A stretch of 64,000 nucleotides of DNA, taken from assembly GCA_025356335.1 (NCBI GenBank), contig JANXUF010000041.1, forward strand, positions 1 through 64,000, written 5' to 3'. A model generated the notes under the pieces. That model saw only the letters and a list, made by a program, of their open reading frames with translations, was not told the DNA's origin and did not search any database. The stretch is from Actinomycetes bacterium. GTDB taxonomy: Bacteria > Actinomycetota > Acidimicrobiia > Acidimicrobiales > Ilumatobacteraceae. The translations under genes were made by a program, and so were the position numbers. Below, piece by piece: positions 8,656-16,853 of this stretch (position 1 is its first letter; the number at the start of each line of letters is the position of its first letter).

Positions 8656-9657
8656 ATGCCCAGAGCGCTCGTGACCGGGATAACCGGGCAGGACGGCCAA
8701 CATCTCGCCGAGTTCCTTCACACAAAAGGGTACGACGTCTTCGGGCTTGTCAAAGGGCAGAACAACCCGAAGGGCGATGCGATCCGCAAGGAGTTTCCGT
8801 TCGTTCAACTCGTTCCCGGCGACCTCGCAGACCTGACGTCGTTGATCCAAGCGGTCGAGGTTTCAGCGCCGGACGAGGTCTACAACCTGGCAGCGATCTC
8901 ATTCGTGGCGATGAGCTTCAACCAAGCCGAACTCACCGCCAATCTCACCGGCCTCGGGGTGCTCCGCATGCTCGAAGCGGTACGGATCGTCGGCGGGAAT
9001 CAAGCCAACCCGATGCGTTTCTACCAGGCGAGTTCGTCGGAGATGTTCGGCAAGGTTCGGGAAACACCGCAGACAGAACGTACCCCGTTCCATCCGCGTT
9101 CCCCGTACGGCTGCGCCAAGGTGTTCGGCCATGACATCGTCGTGAATTATCGCGAAAGCTACGACATGTTCGCCTGTAGCGGCATCCTCTTCAATCACGA
9201 AGGCCCACGACGGGGTCTCGAGTTCGTCACCCGCAAGGTCACCAACGCTGCAGCCCGCATCAAGCTCGGCTTGCAACACGAACTCGTGCTCGGCACGCTC
9301 GACACGAAGCGCGATTGGGGCTATGCCGGCGACTACGTCAAGGCGATGTGGCTGATGTTGCAGCAGGACGAGCCGGATGACTACGTCGTGGCCACCGGAG
9401 TGACCCACACCATCGAGACGATGGTCGAACTGGCGTTCACGGAGGTCGGCATCGCCGACTGGCGACAGTATGTGCGCCAGGATCCGCGCTTCACCCGTCC
9501 CGCCGAAGTCGATCTGCTGATCGGTGACGCCTCCAAGGCCCGCGACAAGCTCGGCTGGAAGCCGGAAGTCGACTTCGCCGACCTGATCAAGATGATGGTC
9601 GCCCACGACCTCCAGTGGGAAGCCTCCAAAGCCGGCATCACCACCCCAGACGTTTGA
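8656..9657 (+). CDS. gmd: GDP-mannose 4,6-dehydratase
   Basis: The 333-residue enzyme converts GDP-D-mannose to GDP-4-keto-6-deoxy-D-mannose, the precursor of GDP-fucose, GDP-rhamnose and similar sugars. The extended SDR Rossmann motif GITGQDGQ is at residues 8-15, SSSEMFG contains the catalytic Ser/Thr and Glu region, and YGCAKVFG holds the YXXXK pair. [16 protein letters not shown] is typical of Gmd. The ATG has GAGGAAAGG upstream. The partner reductase or epimerase is not in the window, so the final deoxysugar is unknown. Confidence 0.93.
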   Translation: MPRALVTGITGQDGQHLAEFLHTKGYDVFGLVKGQNNPKGDAIRKEFPFVQLVPGDLADLTSLIQAVEVSAPDEVYNLAAISFVAMSFNQAELTANLTGLGVLRMLEAVRIVGGNQANPMRFYQASSSEMFGKVRETPQTERTPFHPRSPYGCAKVFGHDIVVNYRESYDMFACSGILFNHEGPRRGLEFVTRKVTNAAARIKLGLQHELVLGTLDTKRDWGYAGDYVKAMWLMLQQDEPDDYVVATGVTHTIETMVELAFTEVGIADWRQYVRQDPRFTRPAEVDLLIGDASKARDKLGWKPEVDFADLIKMMVAHDLQWEASKAGITTPDV

Positions 9658-9817
9658 ACTACCGACCGTTCGCACGAGGACGGGACCGCTTGCACGCATT
9701 GTGAACAGTTGGGATACCGAGGTGCAACGCGTCTCGGCCGATTCGGCGCTGGGTACCTACACTGATTCATCGAAGGACCACTCCAGCGACGTCACCGACG
9801 ACAGGAAGTGCGTGCAG

Positions 9818-10450
9818 ATGCAGTCATTCAACGGTTCCAACGCAGAAACGGTCGATCGATTCGAATTGCTCATCGAGGCCGTCGCCGAATACGCGATCTT
9901 CATGCTCGACCCAGACGGAATCGTCGTCTCGTGGAACGCCGGCGCCGAACGCATCAAGGGATACACCGCTGACGAAATCGTCGGGCGCCACTTCGCTGCT
10001 TTCTACACGGCAGAAGATCTCCTCGCTCGCAAGCCCGATCACGAATTGGCGGCGGCGAGAGAACACGGAAACTATCGAGACGAAGGCCTGCGCGTACGCA
10101 AAGACGGGAGCACGTTCTGGGCGAATGTCGTCATCACGGTCATCATGGACGGCGGCGGACACGTGCAGGGCTACGCCAAAGTCACACGGGACGACACGGA
10201 ACGCAGAGCAGCATCCGAGTTGACCAGAAAACTCGAATTGCTGCGAGAGCGCGACCGTATTGCCCTCGGTTTACACGACAGCGTCACCCGCAAGATCTTC
10301 AGTGCATCGCTCCGATTGCAGGGCGCAGCGGCATGGGCCGGGGACCCGACCGCGATTGCACGGATCGACGACGCCATCCGCGATCTGGAAGACACACTCA
10401 AAGAGATCCGTTCCGTGGTGAGCGATCTCTACATCGAACGGGATACATAG
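9818..10450 (+). CDS. PAS domain plus HisKA_3 dimerisation domain, no ATPase domain
   Basis: The protein is 210 residues from the ATG at 9818 (AGGAAG upstream); a GTG at 9701 would add 39 residues of low-complexity sequence. Residues 12-128 are a PAS fold (YAIFMLDPDGIVVSWNAGAERIKGY, then RKDGSTFWANVVI). Residues 140-205 match the DHp region of NarL-type histidine kinases, with ERDRIALGLHDSVTRKIF and the phospho-acceptor His153. The frame then stops, and no HATPase_c domain follows before the convergent glycosyltransferase. It may be a signalling adaptor, a phosphotransfer protein or a dominant-negative partner, or a remnant of a kinase. It is flanked by unrelated glycan genes. Confidence 0.75.
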   Translation: MQSFNGSNAETVDRFELLIEAVAEYAIFMLDPDGIVVSWNAGAERIKGYTADEIVGRHFAAFYTAEDLLARKPDHELAAAREHGNYRDEGLRVRKDGSTFWANVVITVIMDGGGHVQGYAKVTRDDTERRAASELTRKLELLRERDRIALGLHDSVTRKIFSASLRLQGAAAWAGDPTAIARIDDAIRDLEDTLKEIRSVVSDLYIERDT

Positions 10451-10475
10451 CAGAAGCGCTTCGACGTCGACGCGG

Positions 10476-11528
10476 TCAGTCGTCTACGACGTTGTTGCGC
10501 CGTCGCAGCCTGGCCAACGCTGCTGCCCGGGCCGATCCGTGTTCGTTGGCGGTGAATGAATCGACGTCGAAAAACGGGCGCTCACCCTCGGCAAAGGCAA
10601 AGAGTGCAGCATCGCTCATCGCCGACGCCGGAGCAGGGTTCCAGAATCGACGGACGACGATCGATGGAACCCGAATCGCTGCGGTCCCGATCGCCTGCCA
10701 GCGGGCGATCCGGTACGGCCCCCGAAACAGGCCAACGGCATGCACGTAGAAACGCCGTGACCAGATGGCGACGATCGATCGAGGTCCGAGGTTCTTGGTG
10801 GCGTTGATCAACAGGTTGCGCTCGACGATGCGGTAGCGGTTGGCGAGCCCCAGTTGACGTGTCGACACCGAGTGGCGGTGGTAAGCGATGGCGGCGGGCG
10901 CCGTCCAGAACTCGAAGCCGGCGCGGTTCGCTCGCAGACACCAGTCGATGTCCTCGTAGTACAGGAAATAACGCTCGTCGAGCGCTCCGACGGCCGCTTC
11001 ACCGAACGCCGAACGGCGGAACAGCCCGGCGGCGAAGCACACCCCGAAGCATCGTTCAGGGTGATCGAACTGCCCGAGGTCCGGCTGACCGATGCCGACA
11101 TTGAAGCCTTCGCCGGTCGCCATCAGCACATTGCCGACCGAGTCGATGATCTGCTTCGTCTCATCGGCGACGAGGACCTTCGGGGCCACGCCGACGCATG
11201 CCTGCGGTGCCTGCTCGAGTGCGGCGACCGCTGCAGCGATACACCCCGGTTCGACCCATGCGTCGTCGTTGAGGAGCCAGACGAACGGTGTGTCCGTCCG
11301 GACCAACCCGGCGTTGACGCCGGCAGCGAACCCGCGATTGTGTGCCAGCCGCTCGACTCGGACATGGGGCCTCGGCGCCAGCTCGACGCGAATGTCGGAG
11401 GCGTTGTCGACGACGATGACATCGAGTTCGACGGCGGTCGAGGCGATCAGCGAGTCGATGCACTGACGCAGGTAGTCGACGTTCGGGTTGAACACCACCA
11501 CGATGGCGGCGACGGCGGGCGGAGTCAC
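10476..11528 (-). CDS. Glycosyltransferase family 2, rhamnosyltransferase-like
   Basis: This 350-residue GT-A protein begins AAIVVVFNPN, has VIVVDNASD, LAHNRGFAAGVNAGL, the DXD region WLLNDDAWVEPG, and the acceptor-side FLYYEDIDWCLRANRAGF. These features match WbbL/rhamnosyltransferase-type GT2 enzymes that add a deoxysugar to a lipid-linked glycan. A C-terminal region (about 230-300) with NRYRIVERNLLINATKNLG is also usual for this group. It converges on the PAS protein with 25 bases between the stops, where GAAGCGCTTC is a short palindrome. Confidence 0.85.
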   Translation of the reverse strand: MTPPAVAAIVVVFNPNVDYLRQCIDSLIASTAVELDVIVVDNASDIRVELAPRPHVRVERLAHNRGFAAGVNAGLVRTDTPFVWLLNDDAWVEPGCIAAAVAALEQAPQACVGVAPKVLVADETKQIIDSVGNVLMATGEGFNVGIGQPDLGQFDHPERCFGVCFAAGLFRRSAFGEAAVGALDERYFLYYEDIDWCLRANRAGFEFWTAPAAIAYHRHSVSTRQLGLANRYRIVERNLLINATKNLGPRSIVAIWSRRFYVHAVGLFRGPYRIARWQAIGTAAIRVPSIVVRRFWNPAPASAMSDAALFAFAEGERPFFDVDSFTANEHGSARAAALARLRRRNNVVDD

Positions 11529-11598
11529 CCCGCGTACGGCGAGCTGATGGTCGTCGGCCGAGACAGCAGGTGTCGGACGTCGCCTCGCAGGGGGGGCC

Positions 11599-12195
11599 TC
11601 ACTGCGTCACGAGCGGACGGTCCTGCTTGTCCCTGTTCGCGGCCTTCTGCGCCCGCTTCCATTCGCGCACCCTGCCGAGCGAAACAACGTCGGTGATATC
11701 GGCGACCGATCGCGGTTCGTCATCGCCGAACTTTCCGGCAGCGTGCTGCCAGCCGTCCAGTGCGACACCCATTCGCTTGGCGAGGATGGCGATGAAGATC
11801 TTGGCCTTCTCGTCGCCGTAACCAGGCAGCATCCGCAGCCTGGCGTACAGCTCGTCGCCGGTCCCCACCTGCTTCCACACGTTCGAGCCGGTGCCCCCGT
11901 AGTCGTTCGTCAGCACGACGCACAGCTCGTGGACCCTGCGGCCCATCGCCGCAGGAAAACGATGGATGGCCGGCTTGCGGCAACACACCGAGACGAACTC
12001 GTCGACGTCCATCGCTGCGATCGTCGCCGCGTCCACATGCCCGAGCCGATCGCGCAACGTCGCCGGACCGGCAAACGCCCATTCCATCGGCACCTGCTGA
12101 TCGAGCAGCATGCCGATCAACAGCGCCGTGCCGTCGGTGTTGAGCAGTGTGTCGGCCTTCTGGTTTCCGGTGATGTACATCGTCCCCGTAGGCAT
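11599..12195 (-). CDS. HhH-GPD-type base-excision repair-like protein
   Basis: The 198-residue protein shows an N-terminal ITGNQKADTLLNTDGTALLIG, a LLDQQVPMEWAF segment and a helix-hairpin-helix-like stretch RMLPGYGDEKAKIFIAILAKR around residue 135. It matches a family of small actinobacterial HhH-GPD proteins related to DNA glycosylases such as EndoIII and AlkA. It would act on damaged bases in DNA, but no substrate is known to me. The ATG at 12195 is supported because the homologous fragment at 13215 starts at the same place; the frame upstream to 12387 looks non-coding. The C-terminus is basic. Confidence 0.75.
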   Translation of the reverse strand: MPTGTMYITGNQKADTLLNTDGTALLIGMLLDQQVPMEWAFAGPATLRDRLGHVDAATIAAMDVDEFVSVCCRKPAIHRFPAAMGRRVHELCVVLTNDYGGTGSNVWKQVGTGDELYARLRMLPGYGDEKAKIFIAILAKRMGVALDGWQHAAGKFGDDEPRSVADITDVVSLGRVREWKRAQKAANRDKQDRPLVTQ

Positions 12196-12322
12196 GGACT
12201 CAATGTAGTTGACACCGCTCCGGCGCGCCTTGGAGTCGTCTGGGAACTTACGCCGATCGATACCGTGCGCAGCGGATAACAGCGTGTTGCGCCGGCCGAA
12301 GGGCCAGACGAAAGCGGCGCGG

Positions 12323-12689
12323 CTAGCACAGCGGCAGTCGTCTGCTTCGGAGATGACCGCGAGCGAATACGACGATTGCTCCAGCATTGAGGTCCTCGCG
12401 GACGGACACGAGGTTCGCCAAGATCAGCTCCGCCTGTTGCTCGACAGTCATCGGGTCCGATGAGCGCATCAGGATGAACGACGGCGCGCTGAGACGACGA
12501 AACGCCAGCAACGATCCGAAATGGTGTCGTGAGAGACGATGACCCGATCATTGCCGAGCGCGTGATCCAGGATCTCGTCGTCTGAAGCGTGGGCGAGGCC
12601 GACGTCACGAACCGCAACGCATCGTGGCCCTCGTTGCGCAGCAGCGCCGCCAGCCGTGGCGACACGTTGGCGTCGACGAGAAATCTCAC
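12323..12689 (-). pseudogene. DUF5615 (PIN-like toxin) gene with two frameshifts
   Basis: Read on the minus strand from GTG at 12689, the sequence encodes VRFLVDANVSPRLAALL and RNEGHDAL, the conserved start of DUF5615 proteins. The frame then shifts near 12617 to VAVRDVGLAHASDDEILDHA and VIVSHDT, and shifts again near 12525 to LLAFRRLSAPSFILMR and ending in RRLPLC at 12323. Each shift is explained by loss of one base (GCG GTT reads GCG TT; ACC GAT reads ACC AT). The three pieces together cover a full-length family member. Its start overlaps the DUF433 stop, as in intact DUF433-DUF5615 toxin-antitoxin-like operons. Decay is likely, but sequencing errors could give the same picture. Confidence 0.75.
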
Positions 12690-12916
12690 CCGCGATGAGC
12701 GACCGGGAGTTCGCGCTCCTGAACCGCTGCGGCCCCGTACTCCAGCGCCGCTGGGATGTCCTCGGGTTCCAAGTCGGGAAAGTCCGACAGGATCTGCACG
12801 ATCGATCGTCCCGCAGCAAGCTGACCGAGGACAGTCGCAACTGGGATCCGCAGGCCACGTATGCACGGCGCGCCGCGCATCATGGCGGGGTCAATCGTGA
12901 TTCGTTCGAACTCCAT
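12686..12916 (-). CDS. DUF433 antitoxin-like protein
   Basis: The 76-residue protein reads MEFERITIDPAMMRGAPCIR then GLRIPVATVLGQLAAG and DFPDLEPEDIPAALEYG, which is the DUF433 signature: a small helix-turn-helix-like fold. In many bacteria DUF433 precedes a DUF5615 gene and the pair behaves as a putative type II toxin-antitoxin module. Here its TGA overlaps the GTG of the DUF5615 gene. An ATG three codons upstream (12925) is an alternative start. The frame is intact although its partner is frameshifted, which fits an antitoxin outliving a dead toxin. Confidence 0.75.
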   Translation of the reverse strand: MEFERITIDPAMMRGAPCIRGLRIPVATVLGQLAAGRSIVQILSDFPDLEPEDIPAALEYGAAAVQERELPVAHRG

Positions 12917-13083
12917 GCGGCCCATGCTATGCGTAGCTGCCGTGACCCGCCGATACACCTGACCTCGCGTCTCGCCAAAGACATCCTGCGACCGTGCAGG
13001 CACGGGATGCGACGTTCGGGCAAGACACCCCAGCAACAAACGCAACACGCTGGAGAATGACGTAACAGTGGGCGGCGATGCCG

Positions 13084-13215
13084 TTAGCGCTTTGGCACTC
13101 CGTGCTCAAGGATGTGCTGGTCGAGCAGCACGCCGATCAGCAACGCCGTGCCGTCGGTGTCGAGCAGTGTGTCGGCCTTCGGGTTTCCAGTGATATGGAG
13201 CGTGCCAATGGGCAT
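13084..13215 (-). pseudogene. Truncated duplicate of the HhH-GPD gene (5' fragment)
   Basis: The minus strand from ATG 13215 encodes 43 residues, beginning MPIGTLHITGNPKADTLL and DTDGTALLIGVLLDQH, then HGVPKR and TAA at 13084. The first 34 residues closely match the start of the intact HhH-GPD protein at 12195-11599 (MPTGTMYITGNQKADTLL, NTDGTALLIGMLLDQQ). After that the similarity stops and no further domain follows. It is therefore a 5' fragment of a second copy. The two copies have the same orientation and their start codons are about 1.0 kb apart, bracketing the DUF433/DUF5615 module. Confidence 0.8.
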
Positions 13216-13368
13216 CGTCCTAGGTTATCGCACGCCCCGAGAGCGCTGACTCGGATCACAGCCTGCCACTGGAGTACACGGCATCCGTCGCACCACTACT
13301 GTCGTGGCTGATGAACAGCGACGTACGCATATGACAGTGCACACATTCGACCAGCCGGTGGTACAGCG

Positions 13369-14364
13369 ATGACCGTGCTCGTCACCGGCGGCGCCGGTTA
13401 TATCGGGAGCCATACCGTACGGGCGTTGCGCCGGACCGGACGTGACGTCGTGGTGCTCGACACGCTCGAACGTGGCAATCGCGAAGCGCTGCTCGACACC
13501 CCGTTGGTCGTCGGGAACATCGCCGACGCAGACCTCGTGCAGTCCACCTGCGCGCAGTACGGCGTCGACGAGGTCATCCACTTCGCCGCCTACAAGAGCG
13601 TCGGCGAATCGATGCAGCGAGTCGGGCCGTACATGCACAACAACGTCGATGCGACCGTGTCGCTGCTCGACGCGCTCTCCGCCGCCGGCATCGGACGAAT
13701 CGTCTTCTCGTCGTCCTGCTCGGTGTACGGAACGCCGGAGATCGTGCCGGTCACCGAGGCTGCGCCGATCCGTCCGGAAAGCGTGTACGCCGAAACCAAG
13801 GCGATCGTCGAGCGGGTACTGCACTGGTACGGCGAGGTCGCCGGCATCCACTCGGTATCCCTGCGTTACTTCAACGCCGCCGGCGCCAGCTTCGACTCGG
13901 TGATCGGCGAGGACTGGGATGCAGCCATCAACCTCATCCCGATGGTGATGAAGGCCGTCCTCGGATTCCGCCCGCCGGTGCAGGTCTTCGGAACGGATTA
14001 CCCGACGCCTGACGGCACTGCCATCCGCGACTACGTGCATGTCGACGATCTCGCCGATGCCCACATCAGGGCCCTCGACTACCTCGCCGGTGGCGGTGTC
14101 AGCACGGCGCTCAACGTCGGCACGGGCATCGGATCGAGCGTCAAGGAGATCATCATCGCCACCGAATCGATCACCGGTAGGACGGTCCCGGCCGACTACG
14201 TGGGTCGGCGTGCCGGCGATCCCGTCAGCACGTTCGCGGATCCGCGGCTCGTCAGGGCAACCCTCGACTGGACGCCGCAGTACGGTCTGTACGAGGTCAT
14301 CGAGACGGCGTGGAACTGGCACTTGTCGCATCCGTACGGCTACAAGCCGGGTCCTGCGAAGTAA
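13369..14364 (+). CDS. galE: UDP-glucose 4-epimerase
   Basis: This 331-residue extended SDR enzyme interconverts UDP-glucose and UDP-galactose. It has the NAD-binding GGAGYIGSHT at residues 7-16, SSSCSVYG with the catalytic serine, and YAETKAIVE with the YXXXK pair. LRYFNAAGAS and DGTAIRDYVHVDDLADAHI are family signatures. The ATG at 13369 is preceded by a clear gap after the fragmented HhH-GPD copy. With ugd and uxs downstream it forms a sugar-nucleotide block feeding the glycan region. Confidence 0.93.
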   Translation: MTVLVTGGAGYIGSHTVRALRRTGRDVVVLDTLERGNREALLDTPLVVGNIADADLVQSTCAQYGVDEVIHFAAYKSVGESMQRVGPYMHNNVDATVSLLDALSAAGIGRIVFSSSCSVYGTPEIVPVTEAAPIRPESVYAETKAIVERVLHWYGEVAGIHSVSLRYFNAAGASFDSVIGEDWDAAINLIPMVMKAVLGFRPPVQVFGTDYPTPDGTAIRDYVHVDDLADAHIRALDYLAGGGVSTALNVGTGIGSSVKEIIIATESITGRTVPADYVGRRAGDPVSTFADPRLVRATLDWTPQYGLYEVIETAWNWHLSHPYGYKPGPAK

Positions 14365-14397
14365 GTCGGGGCCGGGTGGCGCAGCGGGTTCGAGGCA

Positions 14398-14452
14398 CGA
14401 GTGTCATCGCAGCACCCGAGTGTCATCGCAGCACCCGAGTGTGCTGACACCC
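14398..14452. repeat. 19-bp tandem repeat between galE and ugd
   Basis: The unit CGAGTGTCATCGCAGCACC occurs twice in direct succession (14398 and 14417) and a third, diverged copy begins at 14436 (CGAGTGTGCTGACACCC). The repeats lie in the 196-base gap between galE and ugd. They could be binding sites for a regulator or simple slippage products. Confidence 0.8.
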
Positions 14453-14465
14453 GTAGGCGTTGCCA

Positions 14466-14481
14466 CCGCACTCCGGTGCGG
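14466..14481 (+). terminator. Short hairpin after galE
   Basis: CCGCAC and GTGCGG form a 6-bp stem with a 4-base loop, about 100 bases after the galE stop. There is no U-tract. It may be a weak terminator or part of the ugd upstream region. Confidence 0.3.
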
Positions 14482-14546
14482 GCGGGCCAACGTCGGTGAT
14501 GCCGCACCGACCGGACAGAACCCGCACACCAACGCGGTCTGAGCAC

Positions 14547-14552
14547 TAGTCT
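14547..14552 (+). promoter_or_regulatory. Putative -10 box of ugd, leaderless
   Basis: TAGTCT is 8 bases before the GTG start of ugd at 14561 and no ribosome binding site intervenes. The spacing matches the promoter before the GT2 gene at 2805. Confidence 0.45.
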
Positions 14553-14560
14553 CGTCGACC

Positions 14561-15841
14561 GTGGCAAAAATTGCGGTAATCGGTACGGGATACGTCGGGT
14601 TGACAACGGGCGCATGTTTCGCCCATCTCGGACACGAGGTCGTCTGTGCCGACATCGATCCGTCGAAGATCGAACGGCTGTCGCGGGGCGAGATCCCGAT
14701 CGTCGAACACGGTCTCGATCGGCTCGTTGCCGAGGGCCTGCGAACCGGTCGGCTGTCGTTCGTACTCGGCTCGGCGATCGCCGCTGCCGACTGCGATATC
14801 GCCTTTCTCTGCGTACCGACACCCCAGGGTGAGGACGGCTCGGCAGACCTCAGCTACATCGAAGCCGCGGCACGCGAAATCGGGCCGGTGCTGCCGTACG
14901 AGGCAGTGGTCGTCAACAAGTCGACCGTCCCGGTCGGCAGTACGAAGGTCGTCGAGCGGGTGCTCGGGCGCCCGGACGTCAAAGTCGTCTCCAACCCCGA
15001 GTTCCTGCGAGAGGGCTCGGCTGTCCAGGACTTCCTCAAACCGGACCGTGTCGTCGTCGGATGCGACGATCAGTCAGCCGCGATCAAGGTCGCCTCGCTG
15101 TACATCAACGTTGCAGCGCCGGTCATCGTCACGGATCCGGCATCCGCAGAAACGATGAAGTACGCGGCGAATGCCTTTCTGGCGACGAAATTGAGCTTCA
15201 TCAACGCCATCGCGGCGATCTGCGAGGGCGTCGGGGCCGACGTCAACGACGTGGTGCTCGGTATGGGATACGACAAACGCATCGGCCAGGACTTCCTGCG
15301 GCCGGGCCCCGGCTGGGGCGGAAGCTGCTTCCCGAAGGATTCGCGGGCGCTGTTGAAGATCGCCGCCGACGGCGGTTACGGATTCGATCTGCTCGAGGGT
15401 GTCATTGCGGTCAACGATGAGCAGTTCGGCCGAGTCGCCGACAAGATCTCCGCCGCCGTCGGGGGTTCGCTGCAGGGCAAGACCGTCGCTGTCTGGGGTC
15501 TGACGTTCAAAGCGAGAACCGATGACCTGCGCGACTCTCCTGCATTGGAAGTGATCAAGCGGCTGCTCGCGGGCGGCGCCCATGTGCGGGCTTTCGATCC
15601 CACCGTCGACGGCCCCAAGCCCGGTATTCCGTCGACCGTCGAACTGTGCGCAGACGCCTACTCCGCATGCCAGGATGCCGACGTGCTCGCCGTCCTGACC
15701 GAATGGGACGAGTTCCGCTGGCTCGACGTCGCCAAGGTCGACGAAGCGATGCGTGGTCGTCAGGTCGTCGACGGCCGCAACCTGCTCGACCGTAACGAAT
15801 GGCGGCGCGGCGGATTCACCTACGTCGGGATCGGTCGCTGA
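14561..15841 (+). CDS. ugd: UDP-glucose 6-dehydrogenase
   Basis: The 426-residue enzyme oxidises UDP-glucose to UDP-glucuronate with two NAD+. The N-terminal Rossmann motif is GTGYVGLTTGACFAHLG, the middle domain has FLATKLSFINAIA, and the catalytic cysteine is in GPGWGGSCFPKDSRALL. The C-terminal UDP-binding domain has VWGLTFKARTDDLRDSPAL. The product is the substrate of the decarboxylase encoded next. GTG start; length is normal for the family. Confidence 0.95.
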   Translation: MAKIAVIGTGYVGLTTGACFAHLGHEVVCADIDPSKIERLSRGEIPIVEHGLDRLVAEGLRTGRLSFVLGSAIAAADCDIAFLCVPTPQGEDGSADLSYIEAAAREIGPVLPYEAVVVNKSTVPVGSTKVVERVLGRPDVKVVSNPEFLREGSAVQDFLKPDRVVVGCDDQSAAIKVASLYINVAAPVIVTDPASAETMKYAANAFLATKLSFINAIAAICEGVGADVNDVVLGMGYDKRIGQDFLRPGPGWGGSCFPKDSRALLKIAADGGYGFDLLEGVIAVNDEQFGRVADKISAAVGGSLQGKTVAVWGLTFKARTDDLRDSPALEVIKRLLAGGAHVRAFDPTVDGPKPGIPSTVELCADAYSACQDADVLAVLTEWDEFRWLDVAKVDEAMRGRQVVDGRNLLDRNEWRRGGFTYVGIGR

Positions 15842-15842
15842 G

Positions 15843-16793
15843 ATGCGGGTGCTCCTCGCCGGCGGGGCAGGCTTCGTCGGTTCTCACCTCGCCGATTCGC
15901 TGCTCGCACGCGGTGACAGCGTCGTGGCGATCGACAACTTCTCCACCGGACGCCGCGCCAACATCGCCCATCTCGCCGACATCGCCACGTTCACGCTCGT
16001 CGAACACGATGTCACTCAGCCACTGCCATCGTTCGATGGTCGCTTCGATGCCGTTCTCGACCTCGCCAGTCCGGCATCACCGAACGATTTCGCGACGATG
16101 CCGCTGGAGATTCTCGCTGTCGGATCGACCGGCACGCGTAACCTGCTGGACCTCGCCGTTGCCGATGGCGCCCGATTCTTCCTGGCATCGACGAGCGAGG
16201 TCTACGGCGATCCGTTGGTCCACCCGCAGCCGGAGTCGTACCTCGGCAATGTCAGCTGCATCGGACCGCGAAGCTGCTACGACGAGGCGAAACGATTCAG
16301 CGAAGCGCTGACGATGGCCTATCACCGTTGGCACGGCATCGACGTCAGAATCGTTCGTATCTTCAATACCTACGGCGAGCGGATGCGCCCGGCGGACGGT
16401 CGCGTCGTCAACACCTTCGTCGTCCAGGCGCTGCGGAACGAGCCGATCACGCTGCACGGCGACGGCGAACAGACACGAAGTTTCTGTCACGTCGCTGACG
16501 AGGTCGTCGGGCTGCTGGCGGTGCTCGACGGGCACCTGACGGGACCCGTCAACGTCGGCAACCCCGGCGAATTCTCGATGCGTCAGCTCGCCGAACTCGT
16601 CGTCGAGGTGACCGGTTCGAGCAGCGAGATCATCACCGTGGCGTTGCCGCCAGAGCGCGACGGAGATCCGTTGCAACGCAAGCCGGACATCACGCTGGTC
16701 AACTCGACCTACGGCTGGGCACCGTCGATCGAGCTGCGTGAGGGACTCGTGAGGATGACCGACTACTTCCGGACCGCCGAACAGATCCACTGA
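15843..16793 (+). CDS. UDP-glucuronate decarboxylase (UDP-xylose synthase)-like SDR
   Basis: The 316-residue extended SDR protein has GGAGFVGSHLAD at residues 7-18, STSEVYGDPLVHPQPESY, and IGPRSCYDEAKRF containing YXXXK. This last signature, with IVRIFNTYGERMRP, is characteristic of UXS enzymes that convert UDP-glucuronate to UDP-xylose. Its ATG is one base after the ugd stop, so the two steps UDP-glucose to UDP-glucuronate to UDP-xylose are probably co-expressed. A 4-keto-pentose product as in ArnA cannot be excluded. A strong terminator follows. Confidence 0.85.
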   Translation: MRVLLAGGAGFVGSHLADSLLARGDSVVAIDNFSTGRRANIAHLADIATFTLVEHDVTQPLPSFDGRFDAVLDLASPASPNDFATMPLEILAVGSTGTRNLLDLAVADGARFFLASTSEVYGDPLVHPQPESYLGNVSCIGPRSCYDEAKRFSEALTMAYHRWHGIDVRIVRIFNTYGERMRPADGRVVNTFVVQALRNEPITLHGDGEQTRSFCHVADEVVGLLAVLDGHLTGPVNVGNPGEFSMRQLAELVVEVTGSSSEIITVALPPERDGDPLQRKPDITLVNSTYGWAPSIELREGLVRMTDYFRTAEQIH

Positions 16794-16807
16794 CGCCGTC
16801 GACTGAC

Positions 16808-16836
16808 GCCGTCAACCGATCCGAGCGGTTGACGGC
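16808..16836. terminator. Bidirectional hairpin between uxs and aceE
   Basis: GCCGTCAACCG (16808-16818) and CGGTTGACGGC (16826-16836) form a perfect 11-bp stem with a 7-base loop. It sits between two convergent genes, so it may stop transcription from both sides. There is no long U-run. Confidence 0.75.
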
Positions 16837-16853
16837 CTCAGTGGACCCAGCCG

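Noticed and set aside
10476-11528. Possible link of this glycosyltransferase with the PAS protein as a two-gene signalling unit
   Set aside because: The genes are convergent and do not share a promoter.
13225-14331. 368-codon minus-strand frame opposite galE
   Set aside because: Antisense shadow; Arg/Asp-rich, no motifs.
14365-14400. GGTTCGA-containing stretch that could be a tRNA T-arm
   Set aside because: No acceptor stem, anticodon arm or D-arm can be folded around it.
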